Below are positions 63,957 through 64,000 of a DNA stretch of 64,000 nt, piece after piece (position 1 is the stretch's first letter; the number at the start of each line of letters is the position of its first letter). The notes below the pieces were generated by a model. That model was not told the origin of the DNA. It made no database searches and was given only the letters and a program-made list of their open reading frames with translations. The position numbers were made by a program, and so were the translations under genes. Source of the stretch: Candidatus Pantoea varia (GTDB taxonomy: Bacteria; Pseudomonadota; Gammaproteobacteria; Enterobacterales; Enterobacteriaceae); NCBI RefSeq assembly GCF_900115075.1, contig NZ_FOVG01000001.1, positions 434,001-498,000 on the forward strand, read 5' to 3'.

Positions 63957-64000
63957 CTAACCCAGCCAGCGGCGCGCCTGCTGATCGCTGATGTCGCGAT
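63957..64000 (-). CDS. C-terminal end of an unidentified gene (cut by right edge)
   Basis: The last 13 codons before a TAG at 63957-63959 read RDISDQQARRWLG on the minus strand, a plausible protein tail. It may be the end of a gene beginning outside the window. Too short to identify. Confidence 0.35.
   Translation of the reverse strand, partial: RDISDQQARRWLG

Overview
The window looks like an Enterobacterales chromosome, most likely Pantoea or a close Erwiniaceae relative (an inference from protein resemblance and gene order, not a search). About 55 kb of fairly GC-rich backbone carries genes in blocks recognisable from the 48-minute region of Escherichia coli (yejM-yejL-yejK-rplY-radD-rsuA-bcr-yejG-yejFEBA-pdeN-mepS; lpxT-yeiR-yeiP; fruBKA; nfo-yeiH-yeiE-lysP; yeiG-folE-yeiB-galS-mglBAC-sanA-cdd-yohKJ-metG-mrp). 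Coordinates, reading frames and motifs were read by eye; family assignments rest on recalled family features.

Region 1-9157 is different: AT-rich, sparsely coding and full of accessory genes. It ends at a P4-type tyrosine integrase (7678-8943) lying just beyond the 3' end of a tRNA-Pro(GGG) gene (9158-9234), the normal layout of a tRNA-integrated island. At the other side of the visible part is a mobilisation module: a MobC-like accessory protein overlapping a relaxase (HxH motif) that runs off the left edge. So this is probably an integrative mobilisable element. Its cargo is defence-like: a Dcm-type cytosine methyltransferase facing a free-standing EcoRII N-terminal domain with no nuclease domain attached, two unknown AT-rich genes in tandem, a decayed helix-turn-helix gene, and a pair made of an Mrr-type nuclease with an N-terminal zinc ribbon plus a four-helix membrane protein.

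Region 9158-25438 is backbone: envelope control (yejM, mepS), nucleoid (yejK), ribosome (rplY, rsuA), repair (radD), Bcr efflux, the YejABEF peptide/microcin C importer and a c-di-GMP phosphodiesterase. 25439-25950 is non-coding and contains a plus-strand terminator-like hairpin with no plus-strand gene before it, a candidate small RNA. 25951-32806 holds lpxT, a Zur-box-preceded yeiR metal chaperone, EF-P-like yeiP, yeiW and the Cra-controlled fructose PTS operon.

Region 32959-46226 has DNA repair (nfo), YeiH, a DUF1232 gene joined to the yeiE regulator, lysine permease, a Fur-box-preceded iron ABC permease/ATPase pair without a binding protein, glutathione-dependent formaldehyde detoxification (frmA-yeiG) with a LysR gene, a YbfB-like transporter, folE and yeiB. 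46257-51382 is the GalS/CRP-controlled galactose transport system. 51481-64000 has sanA, malic enzyme, cdd, yohKJ, metG, mrp, a GNAT acetyltransferase, the OxyR-type ahpCF peroxide system and an AEC transporter, with the tail of one more gene at the right edge.
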